Source of the DNA: Candidatus Zixiibacteriota bacterium
GTDB lineage: Bacteria; Zixibacteria; MSB-5A5; GN15; JACZUZ01
Assembly: GCA_024280835.1 (NCBI GenBank)
Contig: JAJRPJ010000009.1
Location: forward strand, 1-64,000
Reading direction: 5' to 3'
DNA length: 64,000 nt
The translations under genes were made by a program, and so were the position numbers. The notes below the pieces were generated by a model. It was not told the DNA's origin, did not search any database, and saw nothing but the letters and a program-made list of their open reading frames with translations. Each line of letters opens with the position of its first letter. Position 1 is the stretch's first letter. Shown piece by piece: positions 1 through 10,586 of the stretch.

Positions 1-1010
<1,010 letters not shown>

Positions 1011-1320
1011 TTTTAGCTATATTACTATTTTTACTTACTTAGTAAGTAGATTGCTTGCCAAGCTCCTCCGAAAAACTAGTCTCCGGAGGAATTGCTGGCA
1101 GAGCATAACTCTTAGAAATTGTGGGATCAATTACTTATATACCTGCTATCTCATGCTGGCACATAGAATTGACCCGCAACATACAAACAATTTGCGTTGC
1201 TTTGAGCCCCTTATTTGGGGCTCGCTATTGAGTTGTCAAAGATCGCATAAAAATACCTGTAACCTAAATCCTGTTACCAGATTAAGGTTCAGGCGCTCCG
1301 CTAAGCTTGATTAGCGGACG
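1011..1320 (-). other. rRNA operon leader with hairpins and boxA-like site
   Basis: This is the transcribed spacer between the rRNA promoter and the 16S 5' end. It holds a hairpin right at the predicted transcript start (TCCGCTAA/TTAGCGGA, 1297-1318). It also holds a boxA-like antitermination sequence on the minus strand (TGCGATCTTTGACAAC, 1232-1247), a GAGCCCC/GGGGCTC hairpin (1204-1223) and a GC stem CTCCG/CGGAG around 1065-1090 that could take part in precursor processing. An 87-codon frame on the plus strand here has no ribosome site and is not believed. Confidence 0.7.
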
Positions 1321-1323
1321 GCC

Positions 1324-1392
1324 ATTATACTCACCCCTAGGCAAGGTGTCAAGCAAGTAATGAGGATTTTATCACTTTTTTTTATTTATTTT
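1324..1392 (-). promoter_or_regulatory. rRNA operon promoter, near-consensus sigma70 type with AT-rich upstream element
   Basis: On the minus strand there is a perfect -35 box TTGACA (1347-1352), a 17-bp spacer and a perfect -10 box TATAAT (1324-1329). An A/T-rich tract at about 1365-1392 resembles an UP element. The predicted start is near 1317, exactly at the 5' hairpin of the leader. This is what is expected of a strong rRNA promoter. Confidence 0.88.
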
Positions 1393-1652
1393 TGAACGTG
1401 CGGTTTGCAAGGCGCGAATACTCTGTCTCTCCATAGGAAGGAGACCATTTGTGGCCACTTCAAGGACGATAAATATCGATCCTCTTGGTCACCAATTTGC
1501 AGTATTATTTTGCTCTTGGGAGGTCAAATTTGCGCCGTGTTGGGGCTTTGGCGCAACTTTGGAAGATGAAGACGGCTTGTGCCGACATGAAAAGGCATAA
1601 CTGGAGACTTAACTGGAGGCATATCATAGCTTTACTTGGATACTTCAGTTAG

Positions 1653-2099
1653 TTACTTCTTTTTTGAAGCCGACTTACCTTTAACTTGCTCCAAGCGAAC
1701 CATTGTCCGCTGTAAAGCATAGCGAATATCATGGTTTTTGAAGGGTTTGACGATGAAGTCCTCCGCTCCAGCTTCTAGGGCTTGCTTGCCGGTGAACTGG
1801 TCAGCGAAACCTGTGATGAGTATTACTGGCACATGTGGGTATGAACATTTCACTTCAACTAGAAATTCCAAGCCATCCATTTGAGGCATCATTATATCAG
1901 AAATCACTATATCGACTTTTGTGCCTTCAAGACGCTCAAGGCCTTCGATACCATTGCCAGCGGTAACTACCCTGAATCCTTCGCGGAGAAGTGACCGCTC
2001 GAGGACTTTTCGCACTACTGGCTCATCGTCGACAACAAGAATGGTCATACCCTTACTGGACTCGGAACCTATCGAATATCTATCATTATGACTTGACAT
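1653..2099 (-). CDS. single-domain response regulator (CheY-like receiver)
   Basis: A stand-alone receiver domain of 148 residues that would be phosphorylated by a histidine kinase elsewhere. The acidic pocket VVDDE (about residues 22-26), the phospho-acceptor Asp in SDIMMP (about 67), the switch Thr/Ser in LITGF and the conserved Lys in KPFK are all present. A basic tail (GKSASKKK) follows and there is no output domain. The start is supported by AAAGGAG about 10 nt upstream. It closely resembles the receivers at 35385 and 50628 (minus), so a small paralogous family of orphan receivers exists here. The partner kinase is not in the window. Confidence 0.93.
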   Translation of the reverse strand: MSSHNDRYSIGSESSKGMTILVVDDEPVVRKVLERSLLREGFRVVTAGNGIEGLERLEGTKVDIVISDIMMPQMDGLEFLVEVKCSYPHVPVILITGFADQFTGKQALEAGAEDFIVKPFKNHDIRYALQRTMVRLEQVKGKSASKKK

Positions 2100-2387
2100 A
2101 TGACTGTGCTTCTCCTTTGAGATTTCCTGTAATAGTTTTGCTTCCAGAGAGTAGCAGTCTCTGACTTGGATTCAAGCTGACGGCCTTTACTTCCACATTT
2201 TCTTCCAATTGTATGGTACTAGACATATTCAAATGTATCGACAAATGGGACAGATGCTTTATCTTGAAACGCGTGAACTGGAGCAAATTAGTCCACTTAC
2301 CGTGATTGTACTTCAGCGATGTCATAGACTGAAAATTTACGCGGACACCTAAACAACGAGGTATGGGGCAGCACCTTATGACAAATC

Positions 2388-2460
<73 letters not shown>

Positions 2461-2591
2461 GGGATAAGCTATTTGTTCAAGTTTTGAGGCTTGGGAATAT
2501 GAAAGGCGTAGCGGGAATGCCGAGACTGAGCCAAGAGTTCTTGTAAGGATCTAACATTTCAAGAGAATCTCTTAATGAGGGCATCTTAATA

Positions 2592-2664
<73 letters not shown>

Positions 2665-2977
2665 GAGAAAAACTGTACTAAAAAAGTCAAACTAAATATC
2701 CGACCGACTATTTGCGGGCGGTGAAACGCATTCCTTTTACTTATCGGCAATTCACACTCGACATCAACCAGACACAAATCAATTAGACAAATCCAGTTAA
2801 GCCAAACGCCTACTGCAAATAAGCGGCCAGCAATGTACGCTTTGTGAGGTGAGATTGTCAATACGAATTGCCTTCAAAGATTGCTCCGACACTGAATAGT
2901 TTCGATTCTGAGTAGTCTTGTAGATGTCACTTGGACAATTCCAGAGAGAACACTTTGAGGGACGTTGTAGCCACTGG

Positions 2978-3382
2978 TTAGGCGACTTGTTTATTTCGGT
3001 TTTGCGCTCCAGGCCTTGATAGTAGCAATAAGGTAATCAAGAGAATCGAGCCGATAGCCACTATCACTGCCGTCAGTAAAGCCAGCTCGTCAGTCCCGCT
3101 TCCTTCTCCAAACAGAGCGCTGTAGAGAGCCGCTAGGGTCCATAGCGAGTAGAGTGTCAATAAGCCAGGCTTCCCCCACTTGCGATTGGCTTTGAAGGCG
3201 CCGTTGACCATAAGGTGCAAGATCCCGTAGGAGGCAAAGATTAAGTAGGAGCCTATGTGCTTATAGTCCGAGTCTAGCAAAGACAGCACAAGCAGGACAA
3301 ACATAATTAGGATGAAGGTTGACGCAACAACGACTCCACCAATCCAAATTATTTTCTTCGCACCTGTCATTTCTGTTGTCAT
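2978..3382 (-). CDS. small four-helix membrane protein, unknown function
   Basis: I do not recognise a family. The frame is open from 3463, but the ATG at 3382 (MTTEMTGAKK) is preceded by AGGAATATCAA, a better ribosome site, so the upstream 27 charged residues are probably not translated. From that start four hydrophobic segments are seen, starting at about residues 10, 43, 71 and 100 (for example VVVASTFILIMFVLLVL and AVIVAIGSILLITLLLL). A short basic C-terminus follows. It stands alone between tRNA-Phe and the ROK kinase. The inner membrane is the likely location. Confidence 0.7.
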   Translation of the reverse strand: MTTEMTGAKKIIWIGGVVVASTFILIMFVLLVLSLLDSDYKHIGSYLIFASYGILHLMVNGAFKANRKWGKPGLLTLYSLWTLAALYSALFGEGSGTDELALLTAVIVAIGSILLITLLLLSRPGAQNRNKQVA

Positions 3383-3604
3383 TTGATATTCCTGTTTCTT
3401 TGTAAATCTACTGTTTCGCTTACGTATTTTTGGCTTGTCTATGTCTCGGTCATGCAATGTCACTACCTAGCTGCAACTTTCGGAACAGCGCCCGTTCAGC
3501 GACTCGTCTAATAGTGAGACAATCCGCACGTTAATGCAAGTCCAATCAAGCCCAACAATAGCTTTCATTATGATTCGCGTCGCGGTTCTTCATTTTGGCG
3601 AATA

Positions 3605-4675
3605 TTATTGGCTTAGTTTCTTCTCTAAAAGAGTTTGCCAATATGGTTCCTGACCGAGTAGAGCCGCCCCAATCAGACCAGCGCTATTGCCTAATTTTGC
3701 GGGAGCAATTTGTAGGTCCGACACGGCTGAAACTAGCGCTACATCTTTGACTTTGTTGGCTACCCAATTCACGATTTCTGGGACTGCATCAGTGACCCCA
3801 CCACCTATTATTACCATTTCGGGGTTAATAAGATTCACGATTCCCGCTAAGGAGCGGCCAAGAATATCGCCAGTTTCTTTGAGTGTTTCAATAGCTAGCT
3901 TATCTCCCAATTTATAGGCTTCGAAGATTTCTCTGGCAGTGAGCTGTTCTGCATCTGCGATTCTTAGGATTTTGCTAATCACTTCACTGCTCTTCTGCGC
4001 GGATAGTTTTCGGCGCATGCGTCTTTCAATAGCGCGAGCTGAGGACAAATTCTCTAGTGTTCCAGAAAGCTCAGAGTTGGATATTGAATCGTCGATATCA
4101 ACGATGATGTGCCCTATTTCACCAGCGGATTGACTGTGCCCGCGCCAGAGTTGATTGTTGATGATGATTGCGCCTCCAATACCTGTGCCGATTGTGACAC
4201 ATAGAATCGAATCGACATCCCGACCAGCGCCAAAATTGAACTCAGCTAAAGCCATACCTCGGGCGTCATTCTCTACTAGGACTGGGATTTTCAATTGGCT
4301 TTCGAGCGTCGCTGAAATTTCGGAGCCCATCCAGTCAGGAATATTTGGACTGCCTCCGATTATTCGCCCTCGTTCAGCATCGACAGCGCCTGGAGTTACT
4401 ATTCCGAGATAGTGGATTTCGTGACCAAGTGTTCTAGCCTCAGCAAGCATCCTCTCCCCTATCGCTGCCAATTGGCCCAATAAGGCGTCTCTGCCCTGTC
4501 CTGAGACGGTTGGAGAGCTTGACTGGCATTCGATATCACCTGATTCAGTTACCCGCCCATATTTGACGCTGGTGCCCCCGAGGTCAATCCCGAGGTAGCG
4601 GACATTTGTGTTTTGGTTCTTGAGCGCTTCAGATTTCATTCTGTGAACATAGGTAGTTGATAGCAGTATTGCCAT
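3605..4675 (-). CDS. ROK-family sugar kinase (glucokinase-like) lacking the zinc cysteines
   Basis: Phosphorylates a hexose or acts as a ROK-type sugar sensor. No DNA-binding domain is present, so a kinase role is favoured. Seen are the N-terminal ATP loop LGIDLGGTSVKYG, the substrate loop with the catalytic Asp in VENDARG, the second phosphate motif TIGTGIGGA, the GEIGH motif, and the C-terminal adenosine motif VIIGGGV. The family's usual CxCGxxGCxE zinc motif after GEIGH is absent; the stretch reads IVDIDDSISNSELSG with no cysteine. Length (356) is slightly above the usual 300-330. The start is uncertain: the Met at residue 13 (4639) is an alternative, and neither has a good ribosome site. 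The substrate cannot be told from sequence. Confidence 0.85.
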   Translation of the reverse strand: MAILLSTTYVHRMKSEALKNQNTNVRYLGIDLGGTSVKYGRVTESGDIECQSSSPTVSGQGRDALLGQLAAIGERMLAEARTLGHEIHYLGIVTPGAVDAERGRIIGGSPNIPDWMGSEISATLESQLKIPVLVENDARGMALAEFNFGAGRDVDSILCVTIGTGIGGAIIINNQLWRGHSQSAGEIGHIIVDIDDSISNSELSGTLENLSSARAIERRMRRKLSAQKSSEVISKILRIADAEQLTAREIFEAYKLGDKLAIETLKETGDILGRSLAGIVNLINPEMVIIGGGVTDAVPEIVNWVANKVKDVALVSAVSDLQIAPAKLGNSAGLIGAALLGQEPYWQTLLEKKLSQ

Positions 4676-4732
4676 GAAGAATTATGAGGAAGTGTGTTCT
4701 AGAAGTTACGCTACAAAACCAGTCCAAATAAA

Positions 4733-4764
4733 ATAGCCCCGACCTAGAATCAGGTCGGGGCTAT
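4733..4764 (-). terminator. rho-independent terminator of the outer-membrane protein gene
   Basis: A perfect 13-bp stem (ATAGCCCCGACCT, loop of 6, AGGTCGGGGCTAT). On the minus strand it runs straight into TTTTATTT. It sits 50 bp past the stop codon of the barrel gene at 4815. Confidence 0.93.
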
Positions 4765-4814
4765 GAATTACTAATTAAAACTGCTACTTCAACAAATCTG
4801 AATAACAGTATTGT

Positions 4815-6023
4815 TTAGAAGTGCAATGTGGCTTCGCCTGACATGAAGATATTGTTTGTGGCGTCACCAGAGATGAAGTAAGGACCTTCAATAACGAATC
4901 TCGGATTGACATAAGCGTCAAATTCGAGGTCGCCAAAATGGAGACCAAAGCCGAGGAATGTTTCGTTATCGTGTAAAGTTCTCTTCTGTTTACCAGTGCT
5001 TGTGATGTTATTCTCAAATGATGTAATTCTACGGTAGTTGCTGGCGCCCATACGCAAGTCGAGCCAAGATAAGACTTCAGCGTCCATGCCGACAGTGTAG
5101 CTCGGTGGGAAACTGGCTCTCTTGTTAGAGGTGTCAGTATTCAAAGTGCCGTCACCGTTAGTATCATTCTCTGTTGTTACGTTTCTGTAGTCAAACATGA
5201 CGTCAAGAATAGCGAGAACTTTTGAAGTTGGTGTAAAATTCAATCCCCAACCGATATTAAACTCGGTTGTCTTTGTCTCGTATGCGCCAACACCAGCAGA
5301 TGCGTTAGGATCTGTCCAAGCCATCTTGTCGGTGCTCACCATTCCGTGCGCAACCCATGTGATTTTCGAGTTGATCGGGAACCAACGACGAGCTTTAAGG
5401 CCCAGCGCAATGTTACCATCTGGCTCGGTAAGCTGAGTTACCGTGCCCGTACCACTTATGGTCTCATTGGTGAATGTCTTGGTGCTAGCGTCGAACGCAA
5501 GGTCCCAAGCGCCGCCACCGACTGTCATACCCAAGGAGATACCGACACCTGTCATACCTTGACGGAAGCCGTTGTTACCTTCTTGCTCATTGTTGCTATT
5601 GAAGGTGTAAATATGTGCGCCAAATGGGTTGCTACCGAGGTTGCGACCATAAAACGCATTCAACTGACGGTTCGCTGGCAAGCCAGAAAGACCAAATGGG
5701 TTATAGGCTGAAGAGATATTGTCGACATAGACACCCACGACAAATGGGTTGCTACCTTCGTTGAACTGGAAGTGTCCACCGAAACGGGCGAATTCGTTAG
5801 AAGCGTCATCAAAGACACCGCTAGCCTGATTTGGATACTGGTTAATTGTCTGAGGAAACTGCCAGATGTTACTCTGACTTTTCATGATCATGTTAACGGA
5901 CTCGCCACCCATGGTGAATGGACGTACGTCGTACCTTGCTGGGGCCGTGCTAGCGCTGGCAGCCGAGGCCAACAGCAACGTCATAGCCGTTGTTGTTAAA
6001 AATGTTGTTAAGGAGCGTTTCAT
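4815..6023 (-). CDS. outer-membrane beta-barrel protein (porin-like)
   Basis: A predicted outer-membrane barrel of about 402 residues. The signal peptide MKRSLTTFLTTTAMTLLLASAASA is cleaved after about residue 24. The body shows alternating amphipathic strands rich in aromatic and Gly residues. The protein ends in ATLHF, with the C-terminal Phe used for barrel insertion by BAM. The ATG at 6023 is chosen because GAGAGAAGGGAAATCT precedes it and the signal peptide begins there; the frame upstream to 6080 is just open. It has its own predicted promoter (long 5' leader) and terminator, so it is probably an abundant monocistronic product. The substrate, if it is a porin, is unknown. Confidence 0.85.
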   Translation of the reverse strand: MKRSLTTFLTTTAMTLLLASAASASTAPARYDVRPFTMGGESVNMIMKSQSNIWQFPQTINQYPNQASGVFDDASNEFARFGGHFQFNEGSNPFVVGVYVDNISSAYNPFGLSGLPANRQLNAFYGRNLGSNPFGAHIYTFNSNNEQEGNNGFRQGMTGVGISLGMTVGGGAWDLAFDASTKTFTNETISGTGTVTQLTEPDGNIALGLKARRWFPINSKITWVAHGMVSTDKMAWTDPNASAGVGAYETKTTEFNIGWGLNFTPTSKVLAILDVMFDYRNVTTENDTNGDGTLNTDTSNKRASFPPSYTVGMDAEVLSWLDLRMGASNYRRITSFENNITSTGKQKRTLHDNETFLGFGLHFGDLEFDAYVNPRFVIEGPYFISGDATNNIFMSGEATLHF

Positions 6024-6283
6024 AGATTTCCCTTCTCTCTTGAACTCCGTTGTTCGGTTGTTCGTTTTACTTTTGTTCATTTCTACTTCGTTAATTACTC
6101 TTTTTAAATTCTATATTTTTACCTGCGCTTCTTGGGACTCTTGTCTGTTGCATCTATTTGCTGTTGAGCGTTGAACATTTTGGCAACAGCAGTAAAACAA
6201 TACTGCTCATGTATCATTACTAAATGCAATAAAACTTTTCGAGTCACCAAACCACCATGTGGCGGCTAATCGCGCACAGGAAT

Positions 6284-6311
6284 ATCATATTAGTGTGAAA
6301 GTTGCAAGCAA
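6284..6311 (-). promoter_or_regulatory. possible promoter of the outer-membrane protein gene
   Basis: Minus-strand TTGCTT (6306-6311), a 16-bp spacer and TATGAT (6284-6289). It would give a 5' untranslated leader of about 250 nt before the barrel gene. No other comparably good pair was noticed closer to the start codon. Confidence 0.4.
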
Positions 6312-7154
6312 AACTTTGCCTTTTTTATGTTTTTTTCATTAAATCTTAACACGGGCTTAATGTGCGTTAGTGATTATCACTGACAGCGCCCACATATCAC
6401 TCAAAAATATCTGAGATCACTGATAGTCCTACACATCAGATACTACTGTGTATAGTGACTCACGTTTATGCGTTAACATCGATTCAACTTTCAATTACTG
6501 ACTGATAACTATCTGGCTATATGTGTCCTCCCTTCCTGCCTATAAAATAGTAAAGGCTTCCAATTACAATTCGACGGAGAACATCTCTCAATGACTCCGA
6601 TTTGTCAATAATTAAAATCCGTTTTTTTGGCATTTTTGTAGAATTATTTCGCCCTCATAATAAGCCCCAGAGCCTATAGCGTCATGCCAGACTCGCAAGG
6701 CTAATGTATTACCTTACAGCCACTTAACTTTGTAGCTAATAAAGTAGTCTTCCTTGGTCGTCTTGAGTGAAATTAATGGCTTAGATAGTTTCTTCAAGAA
6801 TTGCATGTTGAGCGATTTACAAAATGGGTTGGCTAAACGACTGTTTAGGGATTATTAAGAGTATCTGTTTAACCCTATTTCGCATTCCTTTTGCGCTTGT
6901 TTTTCTTGAAAAGCTCCTACCACGCTCAAGTATTGGTTCGAACTGTAGGAAAACTTATTGGGAAGCCGAATTGGTCTCCCTTCGCTAGTTGTGTTAAACG
7001 AAAATATTTCAAAAAAGTTCACCGGCATTGCCATCTAATTTAGAAAAATCGTGACGCGCTATTCTACTGGCATTGATGGTTGAGTTTTTTCGGAATTATC
7101 TGTTAGAGGGGAATAATTATTTAGACAATTTGGAGAAACTATTGGGAGAAAAAA
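6312..7154. other. gene-free stretch of about 0.84 kb
   Basis: AT-rich sequence between the promoter of the barrel gene and tRNA-His. I see no convincing frame, tRNA or strong hairpin. The short 79-codon frame starting at 7073 runs through the tRNA and is not a gene. A small RNA or a degraded gene cannot be excluded. Confidence 0.5.
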
Positions 7155-7228
7155 TACTGGGGGACGGATTTGAACCGTCGACCTCCGGATCCACAGACCA
7201 GCGCTCTAACCAACTGAGCTACCCCAGC
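7155..7228 (-). tRNA. tRNA-His (anticodon GTG), atypical
   Basis: The minus-strand cloverleaf has acceptor GCTGGGG/CCCCAGT (ending in a G-U pair), D arm GCTC/GAGC, anticodon arm CTGGT-CTGTGGA-TCCGG, and T arm GACGG-TTCAAAT-CCGTC. The anticodon GTG gives His. Odd points are a U-U at the base of the anticodon loop, no encoded G at -1 (the base is C), and discriminator A, whereas most bacterial tRNA-His have G-1 facing C73. No CCA is encoded. Confidence 0.82.
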
Positions 7229-7360
7229 GTTTGCTACATCTACAATAAGACAGTAGCAGTCGTCCTCCAGCGCATGGCATTATTTTTGCCAATGCGTTTG
7301 CCATTGCACTAGAGGATGAATATAGTAGTCCGCTTTGTTGGGAGTGTCAAGCCTCTTGAC

Positions 7361-10216
7361 TTAGATACCAGTGGAGCCGCAAACTGGGGCCGCTCCCGAG
7401 CTGAAAATCCTAGCAATCATAAATGTCACATCGGAGATATTCACAGCATTATCTCCATTAGCATCGGCTTGATCCGCACAAGCAGGAGCTGGGCCTCCGT
7501 TGAAAATTCTAGTAATCATAAAGGTTACATCAGCGATATTGGCCGAACCATTATTGTCAGCGTCACCAGCGACCAAACAGCAACCGGCGCCAGTACAAGC
7601 ATCCAAAACACCATCATTGTCAATATCGAATTGAGACTGCGGCAGGAACACGAGTCCAGTCGGCGCTGTCATATCAGCTTCGTTGCGAATATAATAACGA
7701 TGGTAGCGACCTTCAGGGACGTATTCGAGAACCCGTGGCGTGCCACCTGAGCGAGCAACGACTATGTTACCAACATTGTTAAGTGTGATTCCCCAAGGAT
7801 GACTGATATCAACTAAATCATTGAAGACTTTGACAAAAGCGCCTGAGGCGCCATCAAACTGGAGTAATTGGTTGCCGTCATAGCTTGAGACAATGTAAGC
7901 GTCGAGGGATGGCACAAACACCAAAGCCCGCGGCCCGAAAAGTCCGCCATCACCTGCGCTGATAAAGTCACCGATTGGTGCGCCTGTAGAACCGTCGTAT
8001 TTGATAACACGGTTATTGCCACTACTGGTGACTAAAAGATCACCGTCACTATTGAAGAGCATTCCATAGGGAGCGCTAAGACCACCGCTTCCTGCTGGAA
8101 CGAAATCAGAGATGAAAGCGCCGCTCAGTCGGTCATACTTGCGGATGGCGTTATTGTCTCTGTCAGCGACATATAATTGACCTGCGCCATCAATTGCGAT
8201 TCCAGAGGGTTTGTCCAATGAGCCTCCACTTAGCACCAGTGGGGAAATCACACCTGAAAGCGGATCTAGGCGATAGACTCTTTCGCCGAGCGCTCCAAAG
8301 TTGGCGATGTATAGCTGTCTATCTGGACCGAGAGTTACGTCAAAAGGTTGTAAAGCGCCTCCCACAGAATCGGCGCCTACTGGCCAGCCGCTTCGGGCAT
8401 GGTATTCACGCAGTCCACCGACAATATCGCCGACGAAGAGATTATGTTGACGTTCAAGATCGACCCAATCTGTGACGCCATTGCCATTACAGTCCTGACA
8501 AATATCAGGGATATTGTCTCGGTCAAAGTCGGTTAGTGTGCCGTCAGCGATGTCAATAAAGTCAGCGACACCATTGCCATCACAATCTGGCTCACAGACA
8601 TCAGGAACATTGTTGCCATTGACATCTATGACACCCATATTCGAGATTTCGAATTCATCGGGGATGCCGTTACTGTTACAGTCGGATTCGCATTCATCGG
8701 GAATACCATTGGAATTGATGTCGGCGCTAGTAAGATTCAATATATCGGTCGGGTCAAGAACACTGTTACCGTTGCAGTCTTCGCATTCGTCTGGAATGCC
8801 ATTGCTGTTGACATCGGCGCTGGTGAAGTTGACAGTTATGTCGATAGCGTCGTCTATTCCGTTGTCATTGCAATCATAGAAAACGCAACCGCCAATTTCG
8901 ATTTGGTCTTGGAGGACTTGCTGTACACGGCTGTGGAACCTGTAATCAATGTTTGTCATGTAACCAGTGTGAATATGGCAGTAGCTGAGAATTGTGCCAC
9001 CTGACGGCGAAGGCACACCAAGACCGCAACTGTCGATTTCTGGGGTATAGCTGTCATGGGTGTGACCCGAGCCAGCATTGTGTCCCATTTCATGGGAAAC
9101 AACAGTGACATCCCAATTATTGAGGCTGCGATTTTCAAGAGGTGTGGCAAAGGCGCCATTGAGGTAGCCACTTATGGCGTATGAAGAAGCCGAGCAAGCG
9201 GTCGAGAAGAATGCGATGCCACCGAAAGGCAAATCGCGTCTGCCAGAAAGTAGATGAACGAAGTTCAATCCTGTTAAATCTTCATTGGCATTCCACCAGT
9301 TGCGCAAACTTCCGACATCATCGGATTGGTAGGGTTCCCCGCCTGAACTCCATAGCCTGACACGGTCGATTTTGATACGCATGTCGACATCGCGCTCGTA
9401 AGTCGCGCTAACCGCCCCGAAAAGCTGGACAATATAGGCGGCTGTTGCAGTTTCATCGCCAGCAAAAACATCTACAAATAATGAATCCGCATCGATTGCG
9501 ATGTATGCGGTTTTGACACCACGATTAGTTAAGTTGGTCGCTGTTGCTGCAGATGGTAGTGAGAATGCGGCTGGTTCGTTGAGACCGCAAAACTCCACAC
9601 CTTCTGGTAAATCTCCTTGCGGAATATTATTGGCGCTGGTGATTAGAGACCCTGAGGCGCCAAGGTCGTTTGCGGTTTGTTGTGAAGTTAGAAAGTATTG
9701 TGTTCCATTTGAAAGTGTCACAACACCTGAACTACTGCCAGCGCTCAAGGCCAGATAAGCATGAGAACCAGGGTCACCTGCCACTGAGCCGCGCAGGAGA
9801 GTCACCTGAGGCGCGGGAATTTCTCTCTCACCTGAAGCGTCGGCGATTATGAAGCGAGTTTTAGGAGTTGTGACGCTGAAGCTTCTCATGGTCAACTCTA
9901 CCGACTCGTTAGTATTGATGGGAAAGGGAATCTGTAGAGTGTGTTTTTCGCTTTGAGCGCTTATCTCCAGCAACTTGTTTAACTCTGCAATATCTAGACT
10001 TATGCGTACACTCTTTTTGGCAGAATCGAGAGCAGTTGTGGTAAGAGCTCTCAAGGGGTTTACTGACAATTCAGCAGTGTAATTTTCAGCTTTCGTAGTG
10101 GCCTGTGTTTTACTGGCGCTAGAGCCAAAAAGAGCTAGAGATAGAACTACACAGAGCCAGCCAATAGATTTAGTTGAATGCTTCGAAGTTATAGTTTGCA
10201 TTGTAAAAGTTCGCAT
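7361..10216 (-). CDS. secreted metzincin protease with calcium repeats, NHL-like propeller and dockerin
   Basis: A 951-residue exported protein. The hydrophobic signal lies at about 18-35. A protease domain reaches to about 440 with the zinc site HEMGHNAGSGH (about 375-385), which matches the metzincin pattern HExxHxxGxxH. The Met-turn position reads ILSYCH, with Leu where Met is usual. Residues about 445-590 hold Asp/Asn-rich calcium loops (DCNGNGVTD, DVNSNGIPDEC). Residues about 600-865 hold repeats like a six-bladed NHL propeller (GIAIDGAGQLYVAD, GMLFNSDGDLLVTS). Residues 876-951 form the paired dockerin-like tag starting AGCCLVAGDAD and ending PVCGSTGI. A role in extracellular protein degradation is inferred; the substrate is unknown. 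A second Met at 10201 is a possible start. Confidence 0.88.
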   Translation of the reverse strand: MRTFTMQTITSKHSTKSIGWLCVVLSLALFGSSASKTQATTKAENYTAELSVNPLRALTTTALDSAKKSVRISLDIAELNKLLEISAQSEKHTLQIPFPINTNESVELTMRSFSVTTPKTRFIIADASGEREIPAPQVTLLRGSVAGDPGSHAYLALSAGSSSGVVTLSNGTQYFLTSQQTANDLGASGSLITSANNIPQGDLPEGVEFCGLNEPAAFSLPSAATATNLTNRGVKTAYIAIDADSLFVDVFAGDETATAAYIVQLFGAVSATYERDVDMRIKIDRVRLWSSGGEPYQSDDVGSLRNWWNANEDLTGLNFVHLLSGRRDLPFGGIAFFSTACSASSYAISGYLNGAFATPLENRSLNNWDVTVVSHEMGHNAGSGHTHDSYTPEIDSCGLGVPSPSGGTILSYCHIHTGYMTNIDYRFHSRVQQVLQDQIEIGGCVFYDCNDNGIDDAIDITVNFTSADVNSNGIPDECEDCNGNSVLDPTDILNLTSADINSNGIPDECESDCNSNGIPDEFEISNMGVIDVNGNNVPDVCEPDCDGNGVADFIDIADGTLTDFDRDNIPDICQDCNGNGVTDWVDLERQHNLFVGDIVGGLREYHARSGWPVGADSVGGALQPFDVTLGPDRQLYIANFGALGERVYRLDPLSGVISPLVLSGGSLDKPSGIAIDGAGQLYVADRDNNAIRKYDRLSGAFISDFVPAGSGGLSAPYGMLFNSDGDLLVTSSGNNRVIKYDGSTGAPIGDFISAGDGGLFGPRALVFVPSLDAYIVSSYDGNQLLQFDGASGAFVKVFNDLVDISHPWGITLNNVGNIVVARSGGTPRVLEYVPEGRYHRYYIRNEADMTAPTGLVFLPQSQFDIDNDGVLDACTGAGCCLVAGDADNNGSANIADVTFMITRIFNGGPAPACADQADANGDNAVNISDVTFMIARIFSSGAAPVCGSTGI

Positions 10217-10586
10217 GGTATTGGGCGCTTCCCTTTTGATTGTCTAGGCCATTTATAAGTAGGCAAAAAATGTTGGAAAAGTGTGTTTGGACAACGCGCT
10301 GAAAAAATGTGCTGGAGAAATTCGTCAAGACGAATCCATCCAGAGAAAGACACTGAACTTTCAGTACACATAAGCTAGAAAGTCCTAGGTAATCTAGGAT
10401 ATCAGGACAACTCAGGTAAAAATAGTGTTGATGTGAGGTATATATTATGGCGCTTGACGGCAGCTCAGGCGCCACAGCTCCAATATAGCACAAGTCAAGG
10501 AATCAGCAAGTAGGAAATTCGCTCGGTGTAGGATGATTTGTCGGGTACCATTTCGCCTCTAAACCTAAGAAACTAACCAGAAGCCC
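10217..10586. other. intergenic stretch, no gene seen
   Basis: 370 bp between the metzincin gene and the phosphate transporter, both on the minus strand. It should contain the promoter of the protease gene. The open frames inside (for example to 10493) lack ribosome sites and overlap the protease start, so I do not call them. Confidence 0.5.

Noticed and set aside
2086-2325. 79-codon frame upstream of the first response regulator
   Set aside because: It overlaps the supported start and ribosome site of the response regulator, has no ribosome site of its own and no recognisable domain.
7316-7750. Plus-strand 144-codon frame
   Set aside because: It is a shadow of the dockerin tag on the minus strand.
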